DNA of 41,688 bases from an uncultured Lachnospiraceae bacterium (lineage in GTDB: Bacteria > Bacillota > Clostridia > Lachnospirales > Lachnospiraceae), in contig CADANF010000033.1 in the NCBI GenBank assembly GCA_902789175.1, positions 1-41,688 of the forward strand. The letters are read 5' to 3'. Below, piece by piece: positions 1-8,202 of the stretch; position 1 is the stretch's first letter; every line of letters starts with the position of its first letter. Under the pieces are notes generated by a model. That model saw only the letters and a list, made by a program, of their open reading frames with translations, was not told the DNA's origin and did no database searches. The translations under genes were made by a program, and so were the position numbers.

Positions 1-98
1 TTTTAATTGCTCTTGCTATCATTTTCAGAGAACAGATCATCGGTTTAGTTAACAAGCTCTGGACGTCTATAAATGGGGATGTAAAGAAATTCTACTAA
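1..98 (+). CDS. Flp1-like Tad pilin, C-terminal end (partial)
   Basis: The window opens inside a reading frame that ends with TAA at 96-98. The visible 31 residues read LIALAIIFREQIIGLVNKLW and on to KKFY. A hydrophobic stretch followed by an FREQI.GLV..LW segment is typical of the C-terminus of the small Flp1-like pilins of Clostridia, which are usually about 55-65 residues. In such loci this protein is the presumed major fibre subunit, cleaved by a prepilin peptidase. The DUF5702 gene follows 44 bp downstream, which supports the assignment to a Tad-like operon. The prepilin cleavage site lies outside the window, so the family call rests on the tail and the neighbours. Confidence 0.6.
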   Translation, partial: LIALAIIFREQIIGLVNKLWTSINGDVKKFY

Positions 99-142
99 AG
101 ATGAAATGTGCTTAAAACATACAAAATGACAAGGAGGAGGAT

Positions 143-1582
143 ATGAACAATAGGGGATATATAACCGTCTTTATGACGTTGATAACTGCAATGCTTTTAA
201 GTCTGGTTATTGCTGTGATGAATATAGTTGATATGTCAAATGCCGAGGCACAACTAGCCATCGCAGTCAATTGTGCGGAGTCAGATATTAAAGCAGGCTA
301 TGACAGATATATATTTGATAATTATCATATCCTTCTCATTGATAGTAATTTTGATGGAAGAAAAGAAGGATATCTTGAAGAAAGAGCTGAGGAAAATCTA
401 AGAAGTAATCTGGGAGATGGATACTCAGATATTAATGTTATTCTTACAGATAAAACTTATATTATGGATAACGATTGTGCCGAATTAAAGAAGCAGATCA
501 ATGATTATTTTATCTATGGTATGAGTGAAAGTGTTATAGATAATATTCTGGATAATACAAAGGAAGAAAATCCATTAAATGATCAGGTTATGGAGGGGAT
601 AATTGACTCAGCAGATAAAGAATCAAAAGAGATAGAGCAAAAGCAGAGTAATGATGGAAAAGAAATAAAGAAGAGTATAGATGATAAAAAAACTGAGGAC
701 GAAGATCCAAGAGATAGTGTTAAGAAATATACAGATTCAGATATAGCAAGCCTTTTAAATCCAAAAGGTGGGTCCTTTCATGATTATGAAGTAGACAAGG
801 CACTAATGCCTTCTACAAATAAAAAAACATTTGAGGATAAGATCCAGGTCGATAGAAAATTCAGTGATATGAATAGATTTAAAGATAATGCATTATCTGG
901 AAATGGTTGGATGGATGGTCTAAAAGAATCAGCAGCCACTTTAAGTTATGTCAGTAATACATTTAATTGTTTTACGGATGGAGAAAAGTCTGATAAAGCA
1001 TTAAATCTGGAAATAGAATACCTTATTGCAGGCAAAAACAATGACAAAGATAATTTTATCGCCGTCATTAATAAGATCATTGTTATACGCCTGGGCTTTA
1101 ATTATGGATATATCATAACTGATGTGGATAAGGTGACCAAAATGTCTGCTCTTGCCTGGAAAATATGTGCCTTAACACCGCTGGCACAGCCAGCTGTTAA
1201 ATATCTTTTGCTGGGATGTTGGGCTTATATTGAAAGCGTTGCAGACGCATATTCTCTTGTAAGGGGAAATAAAGTTGCTTATTTAAAAAATAAAACTAAC
1301 TGGAAGACGGATCTCAGTGCTCTTACTCATTTATCTGATTTTTGTTCTGAGGATGATGACAAGGGACTTTCTTATAAGGAATATCTGCTTATTTTGCTTA
1401 CCTTTCATTTGGATGAATCATATTACAGAATGCTGGACATCATGCAGATGAATGTAAATCTGAATGAAGAAAGAAATGGAAATTATTTTTATATGTCAGA
1501 TTGTATTACTGCATTTTCATTGGATGTAAATGCAAACTACAAAGGTAGAAATATTTATATTTCAGAGGACACAGGATATTAG
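143..1582 (+). CDS. DUF5702 domain protein of Tad-like operon
   Basis: A 479-residue protein with one N-terminal membrane segment (about residues 8-28) preceded by the short leader MNNRGYITVF. The pattern N-[RK]-G-x-[IV]-T-V-F is pseudopilin-like and typical of DUF5702 proteins encoded in clostridial Tad loci. The region after the membrane segment (AEAQLAIAVNCAESDIKAGYD) is the conserved part of that family. Residues 145-200 form a very charged Lys/Asp/Glu linker, followed by a more hydrophobic C-terminal half. The start has a strong AGGAGGAGG ribosome binding site. Its role is unknown; by position it is an extracytoplasmic component or minor subunit of the fibre apparatus. The family call rests on the N-terminus and context. 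Confidence 0.7.
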   Translation: MNNRGYITVFMTLITAMLLSLVIAVMNIVDMSNAEAQLAIAVNCAESDIKAGYDRYIFDNYHILLIDSNFDGRKEGYLEERAEENLRSNLGDGYSDINVILTDKTYIMDNDCAELKKQINDYFIYGMSESVIDNILDNTKEENPLNDQVMEGIIDSADKESKEIEQKQSNDGKEIKKSIDDKKTEDEDPRDSVKKYTDSDIASLLNPKGGSFHDYEVDKALMPSTNKKTFEDKIQVDRKFSDMNRFKDNALSGNGWMDGLKESAATLSYVSNTFNCFTDGEKSDKALNLEIEYLIAGKNNDKDNFIAVINKIIVIRLGFNYGYIITDVDKVTKMSALAWKICALTPLAQPAVKYLLLGCWAYIESVADAYSLVRGNKVAYLKNKTNWKTDLSALTHLSDFCSEDDDKGLSYKEYLLILLTFHLDESYYRMLDIMQMNVNLNEERNGNYFYMSDCITAFSLDVNANYKGRNIYISEDTGY

Positions 1583-1591
1583 AATGACCTT

Positions 1592-1673
1592 CATGAAATG
1601 CACATTTCATAAGTTAAAATTCAAGAAAAAGGCCTCTTCGGGAGTTTAGATTTATTGAAGTGTGCATTTCCTG
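1592..1673 (+). repeat. Imperfect long inverted repeat between DUF5702 and TadE genes
   Basis: The arm at 1592-1612 is the near-perfect reverse complement of 1652-1673, with GAAATGCACA pairing with TGTGCATTTC at the core. The 5' arm also contains its own 18-nt palindrome (ATGAAATG-CA-CATTTCAT). The roughly 39-nt loop holds a small CTC-TTCG-GAG-like hairpin. There is no U-run after the 3' arm, so this looks more like an mRNA processing or attenuation structure, or a remnant small repeat, than a simple terminator. It ends about 20 nt before the TTG start of the next gene. Confidence 0.5.
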
Positions 1674-1695
1674 AAGAAAGAAGGGGGAGTGCTTT

Positions 1696-2475
1696 TTGAA
1701 TAATAAAGGAATTGCATCTGTAGAAGCAGCTATAGTTATCCCCATATTTCTATTTGCATTTCTGGCCATATATCATGTAATAAGTATCATTTCAGTAAAG
1801 ACCATTATTTATGAGGCAGCGGTTGAAACTTCAGAATATCTGGCGGAAACAGCCTATTTAGAAGACGTGGGAATGAATGTCTTATCAGAAAAGACAAGAA
1901 AACTGGAATTTGAAAAGGATTTAAGTGATGTAGGTGGAGTAGCAGCTGCACCAGTTATTTTTTCCAAATATCTGGATGACAAAGGAATGGTTGATAAATA
2001 TGTTGTAGGTGGAGTTTCAGGGATTACATTTCATCATTCCTATAGGGATGATGCGGATAATGTGATCATATGCTTAAGATATAAGATAAAGATCCCATTT
2101 TTATCCATAGAAAAACAGTTTGAGATAAAGATTAAGCAGAGAGCTTATCTTGGAAGAAACAAAGATGAAATCATATCACAGGATGATGAGGATATATATG
2201 TGTATATAACAGATAATATGGAAGCGTATCATTTATCAAGAAATTGTTCTCATCTTGATCTTTCTATAGAATATGCAACTCTTGAAGGGGCAAGAGAAGC
2301 TGGATATAAGAAATGCAGTTTTTGCGGAAATAGAAAGGGAGACATGGTTTATATAACAAAAGAGGGAGATTGTTATCATAAGTATATCAGCTGCTCAGGA
2401 TTAACAAGAAATGTACATCGAGTAAGACTGAGTGAAGTAGGAGGGATGCAGCCTTGTCAAAGATGCGGGCGATAA
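1696..2475 (+). CDS. TadE-like pseudopilin with two C-terminal Cys/His (zinc-type) modules
   Basis: The N-terminus, MNNKGIASVEAAIVIPIFLFAF, is the TadE signature: basic leader, Gly, Val-Glu, then a hydrophobic helix. TadE proteins are minor pseudopilins of Tad fibres. The start is TTG at 1696, placed by the upstream GGGGGAG. After an extracellular beta-rich segment, residues about 169-215 and 218-259 form two copies of one small module. Each copy starts with VYIT, has Y-H followed by Cys-x2-L, and ends with Cys-x2-Cys (CSFCG and CQRCG). This Cys/His spacing resembles small Ada-like zinc modules found at the ends of secreted proteins, so zinc binding is likely but inferred. Its length of 259 residues exceeds usual TadE proteins because of this tail. 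The next gene overlaps it by 22 bp, so translation is probably coupled. Confidence 0.72.
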   Translation: MNNKGIASVEAAIVIPIFLFAFLAIYHVISIISVKTIIYEAAVETSEYLAETAYLEDVGMNVLSEKTRKLEFEKDLSDVGGVAAAPVIFSKYLDDKGMVDKYVVGGVSGITFHHSYRDDADNVIICLRYKIKIPFLSIEKQFEIKIKQRAYLGRNKDEIISQDDEDIYVYITDNMEAYHLSRNCSHLDLSIEYATLEGAREAGYKKCSFCGNRKGDMVYITKEGDCYHKYISCSGLTRNVHRVRLSEVGGMQPCQRCGR

Positions 2476-2855
2476 AAGATAAAGGGTTTCTTACGGTGGA
2501 AATTACTATCATCATGCCTTTGATATTGATCGTTATCTTTTTAGTAATATGGCTTTTCTTATTTTTACTTGAGAAAGAAAAATTAAGATGTGATGAATAT
2601 AGAGAAATATATAGTATTCCTTGGGAAATCGTAAGAGAAAAGAAAGAGGAAGAATATTTAAGGGACGTTGATTTTAATCAGGGACATCCTTATGGAAGGA
2701 TCAGTGTTGATAATGACCTGTCTGATACTATATTTAGTATAAAGGGCAAAGTTACTGTTAAATATGAAGATGAGAGTACTGTTTCAAGAGATGTGGGACT
2801 CGTCTCTGACAGGCTCAGGAGGTGGCAGTTCTATGGAAATATCGCAGATAAATAG
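2454..2855 (+). CDS. TadE-like minor pseudopilin
   Basis: A 133-residue protein beginning with a basic leader and the pseudopilin motif KGFLTVEITIIMPLILIVIF, in which Gly, Thr-Val-Glu and a hydrophobic helix fit the TadE/TadF class. The TTG start at 2454 is preferred over ATG at 2463 because GGAGGG at about 2440-2445 lies eight bases upstream of it. The gene overlaps the preceding TadE-like gene by 22 bp, and its own 3' end overlaps the start of the FHA gene by 23 bp. The region after the helix is charged and short. It probably forms a pair with the upstream TadE-like protein as minor subunits that prime or tip the fibre. Confidence 0.68.
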   Translation: MSKMRAIKDKGFLTVEITIIMPLILIVIFLVIWLFLFLLEKEKLRCDEYREIYSIPWEIVREKKEEEYLRDVDFNQGHPYGRISVDNDLSDTIFSIKGKVTVKYEDESTVSRDVGLVSDRLRRWQFYGNIADK

Positions 2856-4062
2856 AGGAATGAGCAATTTCTTTAAAGTGGATAATATAGATGGAATTGG
2901 GGAACATATGGCTTATGAAATCGGAATGCTTGAAAATAATTCTTTTAAATATCTTGTAAAGACGAGCTTCCCTGAAGTGAATCAAAAAAAAGATGAGATG
3001 TTTAAAATAGATGGTTTATCATCAATGAAGAGCTTTTTTGGAAGTATAGCTCCGGGAAAGAAGGACCTGTATAAATTACTGTGTGATATAAGAGATTGCA
3101 TAAAGGAAATAATGGAGTATATTCTGTTCCCGGAAAATCTGGTACTTAGTTTTAAGTATATTCTTTTTGATAAAGAGAGGGACGTTTATCGTTTTTTATA
3201 TATTCCCGGTTACAGAAAAAACTTTAGTCAGCAGATAAAAGGTCTTATGGAAGATATAATGAGGATCTATGATCATGGAAATAAAGACGATGTCATTTTT
3301 CTTTATGATATCTATGGCAAATTACTTATTGATAATTTTACTCCGGAAATGTATTGCAATCTGATAACGGAACCGGTCATAGAAAATGTTGATAAGGAAT
3401 TTGGTGTAAAGGAAGTATCAGTTGATAAAGAAAATGAAATTACAGTATCAGGTCAGATGGTTACAGAAGAAATAAATAATGCTCCCGTAATAGTAACTGA
3501 CATAAAAACAAAAAAAGGCATTACGAAATATTTTATTATAGCTATATTAATTATTTTCATTGGTTGTGGACTTCTATATTTCTTTGGAATCAGAAGTCTA
3601 TTTTTTTCCACAGCAGTTCTTGCAGTTTATATCATTTCTTTGATAGGAAAAATTCTAAGTGAAAAAGATCAAAAACAGTTGGATCAGGACATGGAATCAT
3701 ATAGAAATTCTCAATTTGATCACAGCGCTTCCCAATATGAAATTGTAGAAAAAAAAGAAGAAAATGAAATAACAAGGATGATACCGCTGGATTCTGCTTC
3801 AGGCGAGATGCCGATAATTCTTGAAGATGGTGAGATCAAAGTGGGCAGGGATGTGTCAGTCTGTAATTTCTTTTTGATAGGATCTGGGGTCAGCAGGATT
3901 CATGCTGTTATAAAAAAAGAAAATGGCAGTGTATTTATAAAAGATCTAGGTTCAACTAATGGAACATATATCAATAATAAAAAAATAGAAAAAAATGAGC
4001 TGGTTAAAGCTAACTATGGGGATCTGATCAGCTTTGCAGGTAGTGAATATTATTGTCTATAA
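2833..4062 (+). CDS. DUF6382 and FHA domain membrane protein of Tad-like locus
   Basis: The start is placed at ATG 2833 because AGGAGGTGG lies just upstream and because MEISQINRGMSNFF matches the usual beginning of DUF6382 proteins. This gives 409 residues; an ATG at 2764 lacks such a site. Residues about 1-150 are the DUF6382 region. Two membrane segments lie at about 232-275. The C-terminus is a forkhead-associated domain with VGRD (about 337-340), SRIHAVI and DLGSTNGTYIN (from 371), the full set of phosphothreonine-binding loop residues. FHA domains bind phosphothreonine, so the protein may tie assembly or activity of the secretion apparatus to Ser/Thr kinase signalling. No kinase gene is visible in this window. 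Confidence 0.8.
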   Translation: MEISQINRGMSNFFKVDNIDGIGEHMAYEIGMLENNSFKYLVKTSFPEVNQKKDEMFKIDGLSSMKSFFGSIAPGKKDLYKLLCDIRDCIKEIMEYILFPENLVLSFKYILFDKERDVYRFLYIPGYRKNFSQQIKGLMEDIMRIYDHGNKDDVIFLYDIYGKLLIDNFTPEMYCNLITEPVIENVDKEFGVKEVSVDKENEITVSGQMVTEEINNAPVIVTDIKTKKGITKYFIIAILIIFIGCGLLYFFGIRSLFFSTAVLAVYIISLIGKILSEKDQKQLDQDMESYRNSQFDHSASQYEIVEKKEENEITRMIPLDSASGEMPIILEDGEIKVGRDVSVCNFFLIGSGVSRIHAVIKKENGSVFIKDLGSTNGTYINNKKIEKNELVKANYGDLISFAGSEYYCL

Positions 4063-4073
4063 AGGAGAAGCTT

Positions 4074-7000
4074 ATGACTAAAAAAATAAAAAGATTAATT
4101 GCATTGATAATTACAGTATGTCTTCTTATTTCCTGTCCTATTACTGTTAGAGCAGAGGATAAACCGGAAGGCGAGGGTAGTAAAAAGGAAGAAATCATAG
4201 AAGATAAAGAAGAGAAAAACCAGGAAGATCAGGGAGATCAGGGGGATAAGATAGAGAAAGATGATGAGGTTATATCTGTTGAGGGAGAAAGTGGCATAGG
4301 TCAATTTGCAAGTATGCTTGCAGCAGTAAAAACAGATAAGGGAGATATGGATCGGGTTGGTAATAGTGGACTGGTTGAATATTGTGGATATGGTACAAAT
4401 CTGTTTTATGTAGGCACAGGGGGAGAGGTATGGAATTGTTTTTGTATTGAGCCGGATAAAGGCTATCCAAGGGAAGGCCATAAAATCGAAAGCAGGATAG
4501 AGATAAAAGATAAGACAGTAAGAAAGCTTTGCTATTATACATACAATGCTCCTGGATATAATTCATATTACAATTCTAATAAAAGTGGATTAAAAACTTA
4601 TTATACTGCAGCAATAAAGATGATGAATCTATCAGATACAGCGAAATATGAATATGCCCTGGGACATCTTATGTTAGCCTATGCTTCTAGTGAGTCAAAG
4701 GTAAAAATAAATAATTGGTCTTATGGACTTACAGATAATTATATAAATTCAGTTAAATATATATATAAGCAGATCAATACTGATAAATATGAAGATCCGG
4801 ATGAAGATTTTAAAGTATATATGGTTACCATGAAGGAAAAGGATGATCAGGCGTTACTTTACTGGACTTATAATCCTAAGTATTACGGAGGATTTAAAAT
4901 AGCAAAAGTTTATAAAGATAAATGCGTTGAAAAAAATGCTAACTATAATCTTCAGGCAGAATATAAAGTTTATAGTGATGAAAAATGTAAAAATGAAGCT
5001 GGAGTAATTAAAACAGATAAAAACGGTTTTGGAAGGATAGATGATCTTTTACCGGGAACTTATTATGTAAAAGAAACAAAGGCGGCAAAGAACTGCGGCC
5101 TGGATGTTAATATTCATAAGGTAGATGTAGTGGGAAAACATCTAAAAGGAAAGGATTATAATATTGATCAGTTTCCGATCGTAACATCACAGGAACCAGT
5201 TTTATATGATCCAGTATATTTAAAGATTACCAAAATAGATAAATATACTGGAAAGTCAGAACCGGAGGGAATAGGTTCTCTTGAAGATGCCCAGTTTGAG
5301 ATAAAATTCTATGCTATTGATAATACAAAAGATTATACATCAGAAGATTTAAAGAAGTTTAAGCCGGAAAGAAGCTGGGTGATAAAAACCAAGAAAGATG
5401 GAAATTTTTATACAGCAGCACTTGATATAGAACATTTAGTTTCGGGGGATGATTTTTATTATTATGGTGATAATAAAATGGGACTTCCTTTAGGTGTAAT
5501 ATCTATTGAAGAAATAAAAGCTCCCTATGGATATAGCCTTAAAGGAGCATCTTATGTTCTGAACGGAGATGTGATCTCTGATAATATGATAATAGCAAGA
5601 ACAGATTTTGAATCATCTATAAAAATCGGAAATAAATCTTATTCAGGTGATATTTTACTATATGAATCTCCATTAAGAGGAGATATAATATTTAAGAAGT
5701 GTGATGAAGAAGGAAATGGGATTAAAAATGTAAAATTCACCATTACATGTAAGGAAACAGGTGAATCTCATGATATTTATACAGATGAAAAGGGAGAATT
5801 TTCCTCAAAGGAATCAGATCTTTTCTTTATATCTGATAATAATATCAATATAAAAAAAGAAGGTAGTGGGGCACTCTATTTTGGAACCTATGTCTTAAAA
5901 GAAGAAAGCTGTGAAGCAAATAGGGGAAAACAGCTAGAAGATCCAATAACTTTTACAATTGAAGATGAAACCACTTATGTAATAAAGGATGGAAAAGTAA
6001 AAGCTGATCATATTACCAATATGAATACATCCTTTATTAGTTCAAAAGTTGTAGTACCTGAAATAAATAATAATATAATGCCGGGAATTTTAATCAAGGA
6101 AATTCAGGATGTTATAACTTATAGAAATTTAAAAGCAGGAGAAACCTACACATTGTATGGAACAGCCATGGTTTTAAATGAAGATGGAAGCTATGAAGAG
6201 CTAAGAAATAAGGAAGGAAGAGCAGTAAGTTCCAGCCTTTCTTTTACTACAGATGAAGATTATTCTTTTTCAAAATACGAAAAATGCGGAAATGTAACAG
6301 TAAGTTTTAAGGATGTAGATGCATCCGGGCTTTGTGGAAAGAAGCTGGTATTTTTTGAAAAATTGTATCTTGGGGATCATGTACCGAGTGATGGAGAAGA
6401 AATAAGACAATATGAAAATTATGATAAAGAAGATGCGGTTACTATGGAAAGGGTTACATTTCCTATATGCCATGAAGATATAAATGATAAAGATCAGACT
6501 ATATTTATTCCAGAATGTAAAACGCTTGCTTTTAATAAAGAGACCGGTGGAAAGATGATCATAGCTGACAAAGATCAGCATGTTATAGATAAGATAAGCT
6601 ACAGCTGTCTTAAGCCAAAGGAAAAATATATAATCACAGGCTGGCCGGTATTAAAGAGTACAGGGGAGTGCTTAAAGGATGACCAGGGTAAAGAAATAAA
6701 GGTAAGCCATGAATTTGTACCGGAAGAAGAAAAGGGGGAAGTAGAAGTAAGTTTTAATATTGATACTTCAGATCTTATAGGGGGAGATATTGTATTTTTT
6801 GAAGAGATTTACATTAAGGATAAATTAATTGCAAAGCATAAAGATATAAAAAGTGATGAACAGACAGTTCAGATTCCGGAGGTTAATACTTATGCCAGTG
6901 ATATAAAAGATGGCGATAAGAATATTGAGGGATACAATGCAGCGGCAGTAGATAAGATCTATTATTCCAATCTTGAAGCGGGTAAAGAATATCTGGTTCA

Positions 7001-7400
7001 GGGGAAGATGATGGTAACGGTTGTAAAGGATAATAATAAAGAATTAATAAATGATACAACTAATGTAACAGGTGAGACCTATTTTGTACCTGAGACAAAG
7101 GAGGGAAGTACAGAGGTACAGTTTATGATAAGCCAAAGAGAGGGGGACAAGGCGAAGAATGTAGTTTTTTATGAAAAATTATATGAAGTAGATAGAGATG
7201 AAGCAGGAAATATAAAAAAGAAGACCCTTGTAGCAGTTCATGAAGACATTAATTCTAAGGAACAATCTCTTAGACTTACTCCGCCTGATACACCAAAGAC
7301 CGGAGATATGGAATGGATATTAGCTGGAGGAGTAGTATTTATATGCGGGACTGTAGGATCTTTTATTTTCTACAGGAGGAAAGAGAATGAAGAAAAATAG
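4074..7400 (+). CDS. Large sortase-anchored surface protein with SpaA/Cna-B and VaFE repeat domains
   Basis: ATG 4074 follows AAAGGAG and gives 1108 residues with a clear signal peptide (KKIKRLIALIITVCLLIS, cleaved near VRAED). After an acidic spacer, residues about 95-215 look like a thioester-type adhesin head with Cys104 and WNCFCIEP (Cys122, Cys124). The usual TQ-type Gln is not seen; the matching place reads ALGHLMLAYA. Three SpaA/Cna-B-like domains follow, ending in YVKETKA, SIEEIKAPYGY and VLKEESC motifs. Three or so VaFE repeats come next, with typical FFEKLY, CHEDI..KDQTI and HKDIKSDEQTVQIP strings. Such domains form intramolecular isopeptide or ester bonds in Gram-positive pili. The end is TPKTGD (about 1073), a membrane helix and RRKENEEK, a sorting signal. 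It is likely a substrate of the class B sortase encoded downstream. Confidence 0.88.
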   Translation: MTKKIKRLIALIITVCLLISCPITVRAEDKPEGEGSKKEEIIEDKEEKNQEDQGDQGDKIEKDDEVISVEGESGIGQFASMLAAVKTDKGDMDRVGNSGLVEYCGYGTNLFYVGTGGEVWNCFCIEPDKGYPREGHKIESRIEIKDKTVRKLCYYTYNAPGYNSYYNSNKSGLKTYYTAAIKMMNLSDTAKYEYALGHLMLAYASSESKVKINNWSYGLTDNYINSVKYIYKQINTDKYEDPDEDFKVYMVTMKEKDDQALLYWTYNPKYYGGFKIAKVYKDKCVEKNANYNLQAEYKVYSDEKCKNEAGVIKTDKNGFGRIDDLLPGTYYVKETKAAKNCGLDVNIHKVDVVGKHLKGKDYNIDQFPIVTSQEPVLYDPVYLKITKIDKYTGKSEPEGIGSLEDAQFEIKFYAIDNTKDYTSEDLKKFKPERSWVIKTKKDGNFYTAALDIEHLVSGDDFYYYGDNKMGLPLGVISIEEIKAPYGYSLKGASYVLNGDVISDNMIIARTDFESSIKIGNKSYSGDILLYESPLRGDIIFKKCDEEGNGIKNVKFTITCKETGESHDIYTDEKGEFSSKESDLFFISDNNINIKKEGSGALYFGTYVLKEESCEANRGKQLEDPITFTIEDETTYVIKDGKVKADHITNMNTSFISSKVVVPEINNNIMPGILIKEIQDVITYRNLKAGETYTLYGTAMVLNEDGSYEELRNKEGRAVSSSLSFTTDEDYSFSKYEKCGNVTVSFKDVDASGLCGKKLVFFEKLYLGDHVPSDGEEIRQYENYDKEDAVTMERVTFPICHEDINDKDQTIFIPECKTLAFNKETGGKMIIADKDQHVIDKISYSCLKPKEKYIITGWPVLKSTGECLKDDQGKEIKVSHEFVPEEEKGEVEVSFNIDTSDLIGGDIVFFEEIYIKDKLIAKHKDIKSDEQTVQIPEVNTYASDIKDGDKNIEGYNAAAVDKIYYSNLEAGKEYLVQGKMMVTVVKDNNKELINDTTNVTGETYFVPETKEGSTEVQFMISQREGDKAKNVVFYEKLYEVDRDEAGNIKKKTLVAVHEDINSKEQSLRLTPPDTPKTGDMEWILAGGVVFICGTVGSFIFYRRKENEEK

Positions 7401-8202
7401 AAAACAAATAGTGATTAGGACTATATTTGTTATTTCTATTACTACAGCAATTGGTTTTATCACTTTTTTTGGAAAAGATGAAAAAAGACAACCAGAGGAA
7501 GGACAATCGAAAGAAGAGATACTTATAACTACAGAAAAAGAGGAAGAAAAACCAGAGGCGGAATTAGGGAAAAAGAAAAGTGAGATCAAAGAAAAAGAGG
7601 CGAAACAACAGCCGAAGAAACAGTTAAAAAAGGAGGAGAAAAAGGAAGATAATAAGAAAAATAAATCTGAAGTAAAAAAAACAGAAGAGCCAACAGAAAA
7701 AATAATAGAAAAAAAGACAGAAAACATAACTGAAAAAGAAAGTACTTATTCTTCAAAAGGAGATACAGAATATAAGGAAGAGAAAAAAACAGAAAAGAAT
7801 ACTGAGGAACGAAAGAATATAGAAAATAGCACAAGTAATGGGCATATCCATGATTTTAAACCGGTATATGAAACTATCCATCATGACGAGGAGGGATATA
7901 TTGAAAGAACACATATTCAGCCTTGGGATGAATATGTATATGAATGGCATTATTATTGTACTAAATGTGGATTTGATCTTACGGTTAATTGTGGAGGGGC
8001 TACAAATGCTGCTGGTATAGCACATCTAGAGACTCATGAGAATGGTTCTAGTTATCAGCTTAAGGAGTCAGATGTAGTTAAGGAAGTTATCCATCATGAA
8101 GAAAGAATTGAGGAAGAATATATCGTTACTAAGGAAGCTTATGATGAGGTGATCCTTGTGTACTACCAGTGTAGTTGTGGGGAGATAAAGTTTGAGCCAT
8201 AA
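7387..8202 (+). CDS. Membrane-anchored protein with Lys/Glu stalk and His/Cys-rich C-terminal domain
   Basis: A 271-residue protein with one N-terminal membrane segment (about residues 9-28), then roughly 115 residues made almost only of Lys, Glu, Thr and Asn, which probably form an extended charged stalk. The C-terminal part (about 152-271) has HIHDF, two HH[DE]E strings (ETIHHDEEGY, EVIHHEERIEE), YYCTKCGFD and YQCSCGEIK. The spacing of two Cys pairs and paired His suggests a metal-binding, perhaps zinc-ribbon-like, fold built from two related halves. It starts inside the end of the adhesin gene (14-bp overlap) after AGGAGGA and overlaps the sortase gene. I do not recognise the family. Position suggests a cell-surface accessory of the adhesin or sortase. 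Confidence 0.6.
   Translation: MKKNRKQIVIRTIFVISITTAIGFITFFGKDEKRQPEEGQSKEEILITTEKEEEKPEAELGKKKSEIKEKEAKQQPKKQLKKEEKKEDNKKNKSEVKKTEEPTEKIIEKKTENITEKESTYSSKGDTEYKEEKKTEKNTEERKNIENSTSNGHIHDFKPVYETIHHDEEGYIERTHIQPWDEYVYEWHYYCTKCGFDLTVNCGGATNAAGIAHLETHENGSSYQLKESDVVKEVIHHEERIEEEYIVTKEAYDEVILVYYQCSCGEIKFEP

Noticed and set aside
2764-2832. Earlier start (ATG 2764) for the FHA protein
   Set aside because: No ribosome binding site, and the added 23 residues are the out-of-frame end of the TadE-like gene.
4095-4481. Minus-strand frame rich in Cys/Ile/Phe inside the adhesin gene
   Set aside because: Low-complexity antisense of a Lys/Glu/Asp-rich coding region.
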